The translations under genes and the position numbers were made by a program. From positions 124,001 through 188,000 of the forward strand of contig CBDDDT010000001.1 in the NCBI GenBank assembly GCA_965226755.1: a stretch of 64,000 bases of DNA, read 5' to 3'. Of the stretch, positions 34,331 through 43,338 are shown in pieces (within the stretch, counting starts at the first letter, position 1; each line of letters opens with the position of its first letter). Source of the DNA: Bog-113 sp965226755 (GTDB lineage: Bacteria > Acidobacteriota > Terriglobia > Bryobacterales > Bryobacteraceae). The notes under the pieces were generated by a model, which was not told where the DNA came from, made no database searches, and saw only the letters and a program-made list of their open reading frames with translations.

Positions 34331-35920
34331 TCAGCCCTGAACGCGCTGCGCTTTGTGTTTCCAGAACTGCTCCCGCAGATCCCGCTTCATAATCTTCCCG
34401 GTCCCCGTTTTCGGTAAAGGCTCCGCCAGGAAATACCAGGCGCGCGGCATTTTAAATCGGGCCAGACGCCCGGTGAGATAGCTGGTCAGAATCTCTTCCG
34501 TGAGCGCTTCCCCGGGCTTGGCCACCACGAAAGCGACCGGCACTTCGCCCCACTTCTCGTCCGGCGCCGCGACCACGGCGCATTCCATCACGGCCTCATG
34601 AGCCGCAATCGCGCGCTCGACCTCGATGGACGAGATGTTCTCGCCTCCGCTGATGATGATGTCCTTGCGCCGGTCCACGATATGGACGAAGCTCTCCGCG
34701 TCCCACACGGCCATGTCTCCGGTGCGGAGCCACGCCCCCGACATCACCGCGCGCGTCGCCTCCTCTTCCAGGTAATAACCGTCCATCACGTTGTCCCCGC
34801 GGATGACGATCTCGCCCATCGTGCTCAGGTCCCGAGGCACGTCCCGCATCTCCGCGTCCACCACGCGAATCTCGGTTCCAATCAGCGCCCATCCCGTGGT
34901 GGACTGATGGTACAGCCGGTCCGCTTCGTCGCGGTACACCACCGTGCTCTTGCGCCGCGGATCGCTCGCCACCGGCGATGTCTCGGTCAATCCATACCCG
35001 GCTGTCACCTCGCAGCCGAATGCTTTCTCCGCCCGGTCGATCAATTCCGGGGAGGACGCCGCCCCGCCCAGGTGAATCTCCCGCAAGCTCGAGAGATCGA
35101 ATTTGCCGCGCTCGGGCGATAGCAGCAGCGCCCCCGCCATAATGGGCACCAGCAGCATGCAGGTCGCGCGCTCTTCCTCAATCAGCCGGAAGACCGTCGC
35201 GGGATCAAAACGACGCATCATCACCTGCTTACGCCCGGTCATGGTGCAGATCTGCGGCTGTCCCCATCCGTTGGCGTGAAACAGCGGAATCGTGTGGAGG
35301 TCTACGCCGGTATCCGACATCGGCCGGCTCGCCGCCAGATTTAACCCATGGAGATACAGGGTGCGATGCGAGAGGATTACGCCTTTCGGGGCGCCCGTGC
35401 TTCCGCTGGTGTAGAAAAGCTCTGCGGGCGCGGTCTCGTCGATCTGGAGCAGATCCGGGCGGCCTGTCCGCCCGCGCGCCAGCAGATCTTCATACGCAAA
35501 ATCCGCCACTGGATGCGGCCCGTCCAATCCCACGTACCGCGTGATCGCCGGGCAGAAGTTTCGGAACTGTTCCGCCAAGGGGGCAAATTCGGGTTCGAAC
35601 AACAGCATGCGCGCGCCGGAATGATTCAGGATCTGCACCAGCTCAGACGGCGTCAGCCGCACGTTCAGCGGCATCACGATAGCCCCCGCCTGCACGACTC
35701 CGAAATAACCCTCCAGCAACTGGTGCGTATTGAAGCTCAGGTACGCGATGCGGTCCCCGGACCGCACTCCTTCGCTGGCTAGGCCGGAGGCCAGGCGCTC
35801 ACACCTTTCCGCGAATTGGCGATACGTGAAGCGCTGGGCGCCGCAGATGACGCCTTCTTTCGGGCCGTATAAATCGGCTGCCCGGTACAGGCAGCGCAGA
35901 GGAGTCAGAGGAATATGCAT
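34331..35920 (-). CDS. AMP-forming acyl-CoA synthetase (fatty acid-CoA ligase type)
   Basis: A 529-residue adenylate-forming ligase. The P-loop is ELFYTSGSTGAPKGVILSHR, the A5 motif GYGLTETSPVAS, the A7 region WLRTGDMAVWD and the C-terminal Lys is in PKTGTGKIMKRDL. It activates a carboxylic acid, probably medium- or long-chain, to its CoA thioester. First gene of a leftward operon with chrA, a lipoprotein and a hydrolase. Confidence 0.9.
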   Translation of the reverse strand: MHIPLTPLRCLYRAADLYGPKEGVICGAQRFTYRQFAERCERLASGLASEGVRSGDRIAYLSFNTHQLLEGYFGVVQAGAIVMPLNVRLTPSELVQILNHSGARMLLFEPEFAPLAEQFRNFCPAITRYVGLDGPHPVADFAYEDLLARGRTGRPDLLQIDETAPAELFYTSGSTGAPKGVILSHRTLYLHGLNLAASRPMSDTGVDLHTIPLFHANGWGQPQICTMTGRKQVMMRRFDPATVFRLIEEERATCMLLVPIMAGALLLSPERGKFDLSSLREIHLGGAASSPELIDRAEKAFGCEVTAGYGLTETSPVASDPRRKSTVVYRDEADRLYHQSTTGWALIGTEIRVVDAEMRDVPRDLSTMGEIVIRGDNVMDGYYLEEEATRAVMSGAWLRTGDMAVWDAESFVHIVDRRKDIIISGGENISSIEVERAIAAHEAVMECAVVAAPDEKWGEVPVAFVVAKPGEALTEEILTSYLTGRLARFKMPRAWYFLAEPLPKTGTGKIMKRDLREQFWKHKAQRVQG

Positions 35921-36000
35921 GGGCTGAAGTCCGCTTCAACACGATAGCCCTGCATTTTATCAGCGCGGCCTTCGTCGTATCAGCGATGCGCTGGCCGCCC

Positions 36001-36816
36001 CTATCGGCGGTGATTTTCCTGCGCGGCGGACGACGTCTGGCGAATCGCCTCCGCCAGGGTCAGCATCTTCGCCGCTTCCTCTCCGCGGTTCGCTTTCTGC
36101 AGCATCGCCGCATAATCCTGGAGAGTGGTCCTCACCGGCTCACTCTGTAAGCCCAGCGCCGCTTCCCGGATGTTCAGCGCCATCCGGAAAGAGCGCCCCG
36201 CTTCGGGATACTTGCCTTCCGCAGTCAAGGCTTGACCCAGGTTGTCGAGGGTCTCCGCCAGATCCGGGCTGTCGATCCCCGACGTTTCCTCAGTCATCGT
36301 CGCCGCCCGCCGCAGATATTTCTCCGCTTCGGCATAATTCCCCAGCCGGCGATAGCACTCGCCCAGATTGTTTAAGACGCGGGCGGTTTTGGCGCCATCC
36401 GCGCCAAACCAACGATGAAAGGTCGGCAGCGATTTTTCATAAGCATCAATCGCCGCATCATATTTCTTGGCCTCATACAACGAACCGGCGAGATTGTATT
36501 CGACGTTCGCCACATCCAGGCTATCCGTTCCATAACTCTTCTGAAGGATCATCAACGCCCGGCGATAACAGGTCTCGGCCTCCGGCAATTTCCCGGCTTT
36601 CACATATACCAGCCCCAGCGTGTTCAAAGCCGTCCCCAGCCTTGGATCGTTCGGCCCGAGTTTTTCGGTCTCCGCGACCGCCCGCAACAGCCACATCTCC
36701 GCGTCCGCGTAGTCACCCGCCGTCGCCGAACGGATCCCAGCGGTTAGATCGTCCTTCCACGCCTGTGCGAAAAGCGCTTGCGATAAAAGCAAAAAAGCGA
36801 AGAAGAATCGCCGCAT
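36001..36816 (-). CDS. Secreted tetratricopeptide-repeat protein
   Basis: A 271-residue protein with a signal peptide (about 1-19, MRRFFFAFLLLSQALFAQA). About five kinesin-light-chain-style TPR units follow, each near 42 residues (GTALNTLGLVYVKAGKLPEA, NVEYNLAGSLYEAKKYDAA, VLNNLGECYRRLGNYAEAEK, ETLDNLGQALTAEGKYPEA). It is probably a periplasmic protein-protein interaction scaffold. Partner unknown. Confidence 0.82.
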   Translation of the reverse strand: MRRFFFAFLLLSQALFAQAWKDDLTAGIRSATAGDYADAEMWLLRAVAETEKLGPNDPRLGTALNTLGLVYVKAGKLPEAETCYRRALMILQKSYGTDSLDVANVEYNLAGSLYEAKKYDAAIDAYEKSLPTFHRWFGADGAKTARVLNNLGECYRRLGNYAEAEKYLRRAATMTEETSGIDSPDLAETLDNLGQALTAEGKYPEAGRSFRMALNIREAALGLQSEPVRTTLQDYAAMLQKANRGEEAAKMLTLAEAIRQTSSAAQENHRR

Positions 36817-36890
36817 ATTAAATCGAGATTAGCAGCATTTCCGCGTCGCGCGGCTTTTGAAACAGCGCCGCCGCAGGGCCAAAATGAAAA

Positions 36891-36918
36891 GTGCCGCTCG
36901 TCAGTTAACGAGCGGCAC
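36891..36918 (-). terminator. Rho-independent terminator of nrdJ
   Basis: A 10-bp stem GTGCCGCTCG (36891-36900) and CGAGCGGCAC (36909-36918) with an 8-base loop. Reading leftwards it is followed by TTTTCATTTT. It lies 102 bp past the nrdJ stop. Confidence 0.85.
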
Positions 36919-37019
36919 GAATAAAAATCCAAGATGGAAAAGCGTTCTTATCTGTCAAACACCGCTTTGCGGGAAAGGACTCGCTCCGCCTGAAAAATCG
37001 CCGGCAAGTAAGGCGCGCT

Positions 37020-39839
37020 CTAGGAACAACCGCTGGTTCCGCCGCAATTCTCGCACTTGTAACAACTCCCGTTGCGCGTCATCATTCCGCCGCACTCCGC
37101 GCAGAGCGGAGCGTCGGCCACCGCCGCGGGGAAGGGAAGTCGTTCCTGCGCGCTGGGCTCGGTCGCCCGGAGCACGGACGATTCACCCGCCTCATTCGCC
37201 CGGTATTCATTGCCCAGGAACTTCGCGCCCAACCACCGGAAAATATAATCCGGAATCGATTTGGCGTACGGAATCTGCGGATTCCCCGTCCAGCCGCTCG
37301 GTTCGAAGCGCACATGCCCGAACTTGTCGACCAGGAACTTCAGCGGCACTCCATATTGCAGGTTGTAGCTGACCGCCGTCGCGAAACTATCCATCAGACC
37401 GGAGATGGTGGAACCCTCTTTCGCCATGGTGACGAAGATCTCGCCCGGCGTTCCGTCATCATACATTCCGACCGTGATATAGCCTTCGTGGCCGCCGATG
37501 GAGAACTTGTGCGTGATCGAATTCCTTTCGTCGGACAGCTTCCGCCGCACCGGCCGGTACACGATTCTTTCCACCGGCGCGACCGCCGTCTCCACCCGGG
37601 CCTCGGGCTTCTTCTCATCCTTCTTGCCCGAGCTGAGCGGCTGCACTTTCTTCGAGTTGTCGCGGTAGATCGCAACGGCCTTCAGCCCCATCCGCCAGCT
37701 TTCGATGTAGGCGTCCATGACGTTCTCCACCGTGCATTCTTCCGGCATGTTGATGGTCTTCGAGATGGCTCCCGAAACAAACGGCTGCACCGCGCCCAGC
37801 ATCTTCAAATGCCCCATATAGTGGATGGATCTGGTCCCGTTCGCGGGACGGAAGGAGCAATCGAAAACCGCCAGGTGCTCCGCTTTCAGGTTGGGCGCGC
37901 CTTCAATCGTTCCGGTCGAATCGATGTGCTGCACGATCTGTTCGACCTGCTCCGGCGAATAACCCAGCTTGATCAAAGCTTGGGGAACGGTGTTGTTCAC
38001 GATCTTGATCACGCCGCCGCCCACCAGCTTCTTGTACTTCACCAGCGCCAGATCCGGTTCGATCCCCGTCGTGTCGCAGTCCATCATGAAGCCGATCGTG
38101 CCGGTCGGCGCGATCACCGTCACCTGCGCGTTGCGGAACCCGTTGATCCTGCCCAGCTCCAAGGCCCCGTTCCAGCTATCCTTCGCGCCCTCATAAAGAT
38201 CGAGCGGGATATTGCGGCTGTTGATTCCGGTCACCGACTCCCGATGCATCCTGATCACGTCGAGGAACGGCTCGGCGTTCTTCTCGTAGCCGGGGAACGT
38301 GCCCACCGAACCCGCAATGCGCGCGCTGGTGAGATAGGCCTGCCCGGACATCACCGCCGAAATGGCGCCGGCGTAATCGCGTCCGCGATCGCTGTCGTAC
38401 GGAATGCCGAAGCTCATCAAAAGCGCGCCCAGATTGGCGAAGCCCAGCCCCAGCGGGCGGTAATCATGCGAGTTCTTCGCAATCTTCTCCGTCGGATAGC
38501 TGGCGTTGTCCACGATGATTTCCTGGGCGACGATCAGCGTATCCACCGCGTGCCGGAAACCTTTCACGTCGAAGTGGCCGCCGGCGTCCACGAACTTCAT
38601 GAGGTTCAGCGAAGACAGATTGCACGCCGAATCGTCCAGAAACATGTACTCCGAGCAGGGGTTCGAAGCATTGATGCGCGCCGTGTTCTTGCACGTGTGC
38701 CAGCGGTTGATCGTGGAATCGAATTGCATCCCGGGATCGCCGCACTGGTGCGTGGCTTCGGAGAGCGCGCCCATCAGCTCACGCGCCTTGTAGCGTTTCA
38801 CCTTTTCGCCGTTCCGGACCGACTTCGTCCACCACTCGCCATCCTCCACCACGGCCTGCATGAACTCGTCCGAGGCCCGGACCGAGTTGTTGGCATTCTG
38901 AAAGAACACCGAGCTATACGCGTCGCCATCAAGCGAGGAATCATAACCCGCTTCAATCAGCGTGTGGGCCTTTTTCTCTTCCTTCGCCTTGCACCAGATA
39001 AAGCCCTCAATGTCGGGGTGTTCCGTGTTCAGAATCACCATCTTCGCGGCGCGGCGCGTCTTGCCGCCGCTCTTGATCACTCCCGCGAACGCGTCGAAGC
39101 CCTTCATGAACGAAAGCGGCCCGGAAGCCCGTCCACCGCCGGAAAGAATGCCGTTCTCTTCCCGCAGCGACGAAAGATTTGAGCCCGTCCCCGAGCCCCA
39201 CTTGAACAGCATGCCTTCGGTCTTCGCCAAGTCCAGAATCGACTCGAGCGAGTCTTTGACTGAAACGATAAAGCACGCCGAACACTGCGGACGCGCTTCG
39301 GTGGTCAGCGCTTTGATCCGGTCCGTGGCCGCGTCATGAAACCAGCCATAGCCGCGCGATTCCTTCACCCCGACGTTGAACCACACGGGCGAATTGAACG
39401 CCGCCTTCTGATTCAACATCAGGTGCGCCAGTTCATCGCGAAACGCTTCGCCGTCTTCCTTGGTGGCGAAATAGCCGCCCGCCAGTCCCCAATCGGCCAT
39501 GTTGTCCACCACGCGGTGCACCAGATCGGCCAGGCTGCGCTCCCGCTCGGGCGATCCGAGCTTCCCGTGGAAGTACTTGCTGGCCACGATGTTGGTCGCC
39601 GTCTGGGACCACCCGGTCGGCATCTCGACATCGCGCTGTTCGAAAATGACCGCGCCTTTGTCGTTGCCGATCGTGGCATTGCGCGTTTCCCATAGAACGG
39701 CGTCATAGGGATTGCCGCGGGCATCCTGCCGGCTTGTAAAATGCCGGGAAAACTCGATCCCGGCGCGGCTTTTCTGGGGTGGCGGTTGGGTCTGCAACTC
39801 TTCCACTATAGCCGCTCGTCCTGCCTGATTCTGTTCCAT
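37020..39839 (-). CDS. nrdJ: Adenosylcobalamin-dependent (class II) ribonucleotide reductase
   Basis: A 939-residue class II reductase that makes deoxynucleotides with coenzyme B12. Active-site landmarks: PQCSACFIVSVKDSLESILD, FKWGSGTGSNLSSLREENG, NPCSEYMFLDDSACNLSSLN and MMDCDTTGIEPDLALVKYKK. The C-terminus is a zinc-ribbon tail with four cysteine pairs (CAECGG, CYKCENCGG). The start has AAGGAG nine bases upstream. Two NrdR-box-like sites lie 38-83 bp upstream of the start and a terminator lies downstream. No nrdAB or nrdDG is in the window, so this may be the main reductase. Confidence 0.93.
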   Translation of the reverse strand: MEQNQAGRAAIVEELQTQPPPQKSRAGIEFSRHFTSRQDARGNPYDAVLWETRNATIGNDKGAVIFEQRDVEMPTGWSQTATNIVASKYFHGKLGSPERERSLADLVHRVVDNMADWGLAGGYFATKEDGEAFRDELAHLMLNQKAAFNSPVWFNVGVKESRGYGWFHDAATDRIKALTTEARPQCSACFIVSVKDSLESILDLAKTEGMLFKWGSGTGSNLSSLREENGILSGGGRASGPLSFMKGFDAFAGVIKSGGKTRRAAKMVILNTEHPDIEGFIWCKAKEEKKAHTLIEAGYDSSLDGDAYSSVFFQNANNSVRASDEFMQAVVEDGEWWTKSVRNGEKVKRYKARELMGALSEATHQCGDPGMQFDSTINRWHTCKNTARINASNPCSEYMFLDDSACNLSSLNLMKFVDAGGHFDVKGFRHAVDTLIVAQEIIVDNASYPTEKIAKNSHDYRPLGLGFANLGALLMSFGIPYDSDRGRDYAGAISAVMSGQAYLTSARIAGSVGTFPGYEKNAEPFLDVIRMHRESVTGINSRNIPLDLYEGAKDSWNGALELGRINGFRNAQVTVIAPTGTIGFMMDCDTTGIEPDLALVKYKKLVGGGVIKIVNNTVPQALIKLGYSPEQVEQIVQHIDSTGTIEGAPNLKAEHLAVFDCSFRPANGTRSIHYMGHLKMLGAVQPFVSGAISKTINMPEECTVENVMDAYIESWRMGLKAVAIYRDNSKKVQPLSSGKKDEKKPEARVETAVAPVERIVYRPVRRKLSDERNSITHKFSIGGHEGYITVGMYDDGTPGEIFVTMAKEGSTISGLMDSFATAVSYNLQYGVPLKFLVDKFGHVRFEPSGWTGNPQIPYAKSIPDYIFRWLGAKFLGNEYRANEAGESSVLRATEPSAQERLPFPAAVADAPLCAECGGMMTRNGSCYKCENCGGTSGCS

Positions 39840-39876
39840 CGTGGGGCGCTCCTTAAGTTGCGCAATTGCAATATTG

Positions 39877-39892
39877 ACCCAAGATGTAGTGT
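39877..39892 (-). promoter_or_regulatory. NrdR-box-like site 1 (proximal) upstream of nrdJ
   Basis: ACCCAAGATGTAGTGT matches the NrdR box consensus acaCwAtATaTwGtGt at 13 of 16 positions. The site lies about 38 bp before the nrdJ start and within the spacer of a candidate promoter that begins TTGACC on the minus strand. Confidence 0.6.
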
Positions 39893-39906
39893 GCGGTCAA
39901 GAAAAA

Positions 39907-39922
39907 TCTCTATAAGAAGTGT
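39907..39922 (-). promoter_or_regulatory. NrdR-box-like site 2 (distal) upstream of nrdJ
   Basis: TCTCTATAAGAAGTGT matches the NrdR consensus at 11 of 16 positions. It lies exactly 30 bp from site 1, about three helical turns, as is typical of paired NrdR boxes. Confidence 0.5.
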
Positions 39923-40072
39923 ACGCGGGGCATCTTCTTCACGCTTTCTCAGGGATACGACCGCTGCGTTCCGGCGCGCTTCCGCCCGCTTTCCGTGACC
40001 TGAAGCGCAGGGCCTCCGGTTTAAACACTGCGATGTGAGCGACTTAGCGCGGGAACGGCTCAGTACGGGCAG

Positions 40073-42649
40073 CTAACTTGACGGCGGCGCCTCGACCATG
40101 ATCGTCGCCGGCACGCTGCTGCGTCCGTCGATGAACACAACGACCGGAACTTGCGTTCCCGCCGAAACCGTCGAGGGAAGGACGAAGTTCACGTCGTAAA
40201 CCGCGCTGGCGCCTACCTGGGTGACCGACGCAGCGGGAATGTTGACGCCGCCCACGTTGACCTGCACGCGCGTTGGATCGATCGTAGAACCAGGATTCGG
40301 GAATCCAGCCACAAACGCATCAATCGCATTCCCGGGTTGCGCGCCGCGGCTGTTGTCGAGCGGTTGGTTGGGTCCAAGCTGCAGACTGACGATCACCGGC
40401 TCCGGAAGATCGATGTTGATCGCCACCGGATAGCTGTTGACGGCGCCATTGTTGACCACCAGCGTCGCCATCCCCGGCGGAAGTCCCGTGGGGATCTGAA
40501 AATTGATCAGCCCCGCCGAAGCGTAAAGGATGTTTACGGGCTGTCCGTTGATGGCGACTATGGGCGTGGCGTTTGGCGGCGATTGCAAATTCACCCCGTA
40601 TAGGCTCACGATGGCGCCGGCAAACGATCCGGTCTGCTCCGGAACCCCGTTGATCAGGATCGGAAACGCCGCCGGAAGTCCACTCTGTGAAGCGACGAGT
40701 TGAAAGGCCAGCGGAGCGACGCCAAGCTGGAAGTCCGTCAACTCGGTCACCTGCGTGGTGGCCTGCGCCGCCCCGGAGGCAACGCCCACATCCACCACCG
40801 CCTGCGTCGGGCTCAGCACAAACACCTGCCGCACGACCGCATCGTGCGTCCCAAACCCAAATGCCGTTCGGCCCTGCACGAAATTCGTATTCGTTCCGGT
40901 CACCGTCACCATCGCTTCGGAATACGCCGGAAGGATCGCGGGCGAAACGCTCAGCCCCGGCGCAGCCGCCGTGGGATAGGAATACGTGACCGGCGCCGGC
41001 GCCGGGACGAACGTCGAGTTCTGCCCATCGCTGTTAAAGGCCGTCATCGTCGCCGTCTGCCCCGAAGCGCCGCCCGGCGGGGTCAGGGTAATCAGCCCAT
41101 TCGTCTGATCCCGGCTCACCACGGCGCCCGGAAGCGAATCGAAATAAACCTGCGTATCCGGCGCAAACCCCTGGCCCGCCACCGTCGCCGTCCCATCCGC
41201 ATTCGCCGTGATCGACGCGATTACCGGCGGCTGCGCCGTCGTCACATGAAACGCCGAAGGCAGCAGATAGAGATAGTCCGGAGTCGAGAACAGCAGATCC
41301 TGCGGACCCGCCGCGCCGAACGTCGAGAACGTCAGATACACCGCCAGGAAAGTGTTCCCGTTCCCGTCCGAATAGGGCGTCATGCTAGAAAATTGAGCCG
41401 TGCCCCCGAGCGGCTGAACGCTTAATCCGCTGGTCGTGCTTCCGTTGGCGGCAATGCCGACCCCGTCGGCGACCACCGTGCCCGGGTTTGCATTGATATT
41501 CACGTACGCCGGATGCACCGCGTTCTCCGCCGAGCCATTTCCCGAGAAGTAGCTGTACATCGCCACGTCGTAAATGGGCACGTCCATCCGTGGATTCACG
41601 GCGAAGTTGAAGCCGCTGCTCGTATTCCCGGCCGTCACCGTAACCTGCTGCGCGCCGGCCGTATTCAACACGCCCGGATACAAAACCGCGCCGAAGGGCT
41701 GCGTCGGATTCACGGCATTCCCGTTGCTGTCAGTGGGCGACTCGATATCGGCCGTAGGCGGCAACGGATGCACATAAAGGAAATACTGCCCGGGGGGCAC
41801 GCCGTTCATCTGGAAGGTTCCGTCCGGAAGCGTTAACGCGCTCACCGCCGGAGCCGTGGCGCTGAAGGCCACCACCGAAGCCATGTGCGCCGCCGAACCG
41901 TCGCTCGCGTATGTCACCTGCCCGCTGATCGATCCGAACTGCGACGTAAATGCCGCCGCGGGATAAAGATCCGAGATCCCCGCGCGATCGTCCGCGTCCA
42001 AAGGATTGCTCAGCGATGTTCCCCGCGTCGTAATCGTCGACATCGTGCTGGACGTGAAAGTATGCTGCAGCCCCAGCGCGTGCCCCATCTCGTGCACCGA
42101 CACCAGGAAGAACAATTCACTCGAACTGGGGCCCGGGATCAACGTCAGGTTCTGACTCATGTGCATTGTGGAGTTCAGAATCGGCAGGTATTGATCACCC
42201 GCGAAAGGGGCCTGCGCCTGGCATCCCGTAGGCCCGTTGGCCGTCACGTCCTCGCAAGCCGTCGGTCCGCTATAGGCCAGCACGCCGGGGGGAAGATCTT
42301 CGAAAACTACATTGCCGCCCGGACTGTTATCGCTCGTCCCCACCGTGTAAAGGCCGCCGAACGCCACCCGCAAGGCCGACGTTCCCACGCCGTTCCAAAC
42401 CTGCGTCGCCTGCCGGATCTGATTCAACACCGAGGGAAAACTGTCTCCGCCCGCATAGCTCGTCGGACCGGCGTCAGACACGAAAAACGTCACCGCGCCG
42501 CCGGAAACCTGCTGAAGGTTGTACTTTTCCGGGATCACCGCGCCATTCGGCCCGTAATGCAGAAAATGCGTATACGCGCCCAGCGGAGCGACAAGCGCGA
42601 ACGCGCTCAACCATCCAGCCAGCCGCGGCGCTCTAGCTGCCTTTCTCAC
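40073..42649 (-). CDS. Matrixin-like zinc metalloprotease with IPT-type and Solibacter-type C-terminal domains
   Basis: An 858-residue secreted protein. A signal peptide (about 1-25) leads to a metzincin domain with the HExxHxxGxxH site (SVHEMGHALGLQH) and a Met-turn-like STMSTITT. A carboxypeptidase-regulatory-like segment follows (DGTFQMNGVPPGQYFLYVH), then IPT/TIG-like units (TANADGTATVAGQGFAPDTQ, VTVTGTNTNFVQGR). The last 200 residues resemble the Solibacter C-terminal domain (TIGR03437-like; GAIVSLYGVNLQSPP, INFQIPTGLPPGMATLVVNN). Its ATG overlaps the stop of the partner gene (ATGA). It probably degrades extracellular protein. Confidence 0.85.
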   Translation of the reverse strand: MRKAARAPRLAGWLSAFALVAPLGAYTHFLHYGPNGAVIPEKYNLQQVSGGAVTFFVSDAGPTSYAGGDSFPSVLNQIRQATQVWNGVGTSALRVAFGGLYTVGTSDNSPGGNVVFEDLPPGVLAYSGPTACEDVTANGPTGCQAQAPFAGDQYLPILNSTMHMSQNLTLIPGPSSSELFFLVSVHEMGHALGLQHTFTSSTMSTITTRGTSLSNPLDADDRAGISDLYPAAAFTSQFGSISGQVTYASDGSAAHMASVVAFSATAPAVSALTLPDGTFQMNGVPPGQYFLYVHPLPPTADIESPTDSNGNAVNPTQPFGAVLYPGVLNTAGAQQVTVTAGNTSSGFNFAVNPRMDVPIYDVAMYSYFSGNGSAENAVHPAYVNINANPGTVVADGVGIAANGSTTSGLSVQPLGGTAQFSSMTPYSDGNGNTFLAVYLTFSTFGAAGPQDLLFSTPDYLYLLPSAFHVTTAQPPVIASITANADGTATVAGQGFAPDTQVYFDSLPGAVVSRDQTNGLITLTPPGGASGQTATMTAFNSDGQNSTFVPAPAPVTYSYPTAAAPGLSVSPAILPAYSEAMVTVTGTNTNFVQGRTAFGFGTHDAVVRQVFVLSPTQAVVDVGVASGAAQATTQVTELTDFQLGVAPLAFQLVASQSGLPAAFPILINGVPEQTGSFAGAIVSLYGVNLQSPPNATPIVAINGQPVNILYASAGLINFQIPTGLPPGMATLVVNNGAVNSYPVAINIDLPEPVIVSLQLGPNQPLDNSRGAQPGNAIDAFVAGFPNPGSTIDPTRVQVNVGGVNIPAASVTQVGASAVYDVNFVLPSTVSAGTQVPVVVFIDGRSSVPATIMVEAPPSS

Positions 42650-43239
42650 CGTGCTCGGCTCCCGCCCGCAACCAGCGCCGATATGCGCGCCTGCAAATCC
42701 GGCACGCGCATCCGCACCGCGCGGTCCGCCACTGGCTTGCCGTCCCCGCGGAACATCATTTCACCGCTGGCGTGCCGCGAAGCCACCATTTGTCCGTCTT
42801 CGCCCGCGCCGACCTGGAGAATTCCCTGGTTCATCCCCACCGGTTGATTCGGTCCCTTCGCGCCCTGCCATAGGAACAGCATGTATTGCTGGCCGGTCTG
42901 CAGCACCGGGAGTCCCGGAAAGCTCTGGCGCAGGCCCTTCAACGACCCGCCTGGAATCGCGACATCGGTCGTCGGGTTGTTCGGCCCCTTCAAGCGCTCG
43001 GAAACCTGCACCGCGTAATGCGTGAAAATCGTGTTCCCGCTCATCGCCACGTACGATCCGGTCACCGTTCCCTGCACAATTTCCGTGCTCGCCGCCGTCA
43101 TCTGCTCCAGGCTCATTTGCTGGAGCACGGCCGCGAGTCCAGGAAGGGCGAACAGCGCGGCGGCGAACGCCGTTCCCGCGGCTCCTGAAAAAGCTCTAGT
43201 AGAATTCCGCATACAACTCGATGACAAAAGACGAAGCAT
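42646..43239 (-). CDS. Secreted protein coupled to the metalloprotease
   Basis: A 197-residue protein; the better start may be ATG 43212 (MRNSTRAFSGAAGTAFAAAL), which gives a clean signal peptide. The mature part has LEQMTAASTEIVQGTVTGSY and FTHYAVQVSERLKGPNN, a small beta-rich fold often found next to matrixin-like proteases in Acidobacteria. Its stop overlaps the protease start. A pro-region or inhibitor role would be a guess. Confidence 0.7.
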   Translation of the reverse strand: MLRLLSSSCMRNSTRAFSGAAGTAFAAALFALPGLAAVLQQMSLEQMTAASTEIVQGTVTGSYVAMSGNTIFTHYAVQVSERLKGPNNPTTDVAIPGGSLKGLRQSFPGLPVLQTGQQYMLFLWQGAKGPNQPVGMNQGILQVGAGEDGQMVASRHASGEMMFRGDGKPVADRAVRMRVPDLQARISALVAGGSRAR

Positions 43240-43338
43240 GAATTTTACCAGTTTTCCGTGCTGAATCCAGTAGGCTTACGCCGCCGCGGGGTGATCCGGA
43301 TGAGGCTGGCCGACACGCCGGTGTGACAAACCCGGCCA

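Noticed and set aside
36817..37019. Small RNA or gene between the TPR gene and nrdJ
   Set aside because: The only structure is the nrdJ terminator hairpin; no promoter or coding pattern seen.
37314..39182. A 622-codon open frame on the plus strand opposite nrdJ
   Set aside because: It is the antisense of a clear class II reductase with conserved motifs. The frame is Arg/His-rich with no family similarity, typical of GC-rich shadow frames.
39840..40072. Cobalamin riboswitch upstream of nrdJ
   Set aside because: I looked for a B12 box (GCCACTG-like) and the usual long leader and found none. The NrdR-like sites explain the conserved-looking part better.
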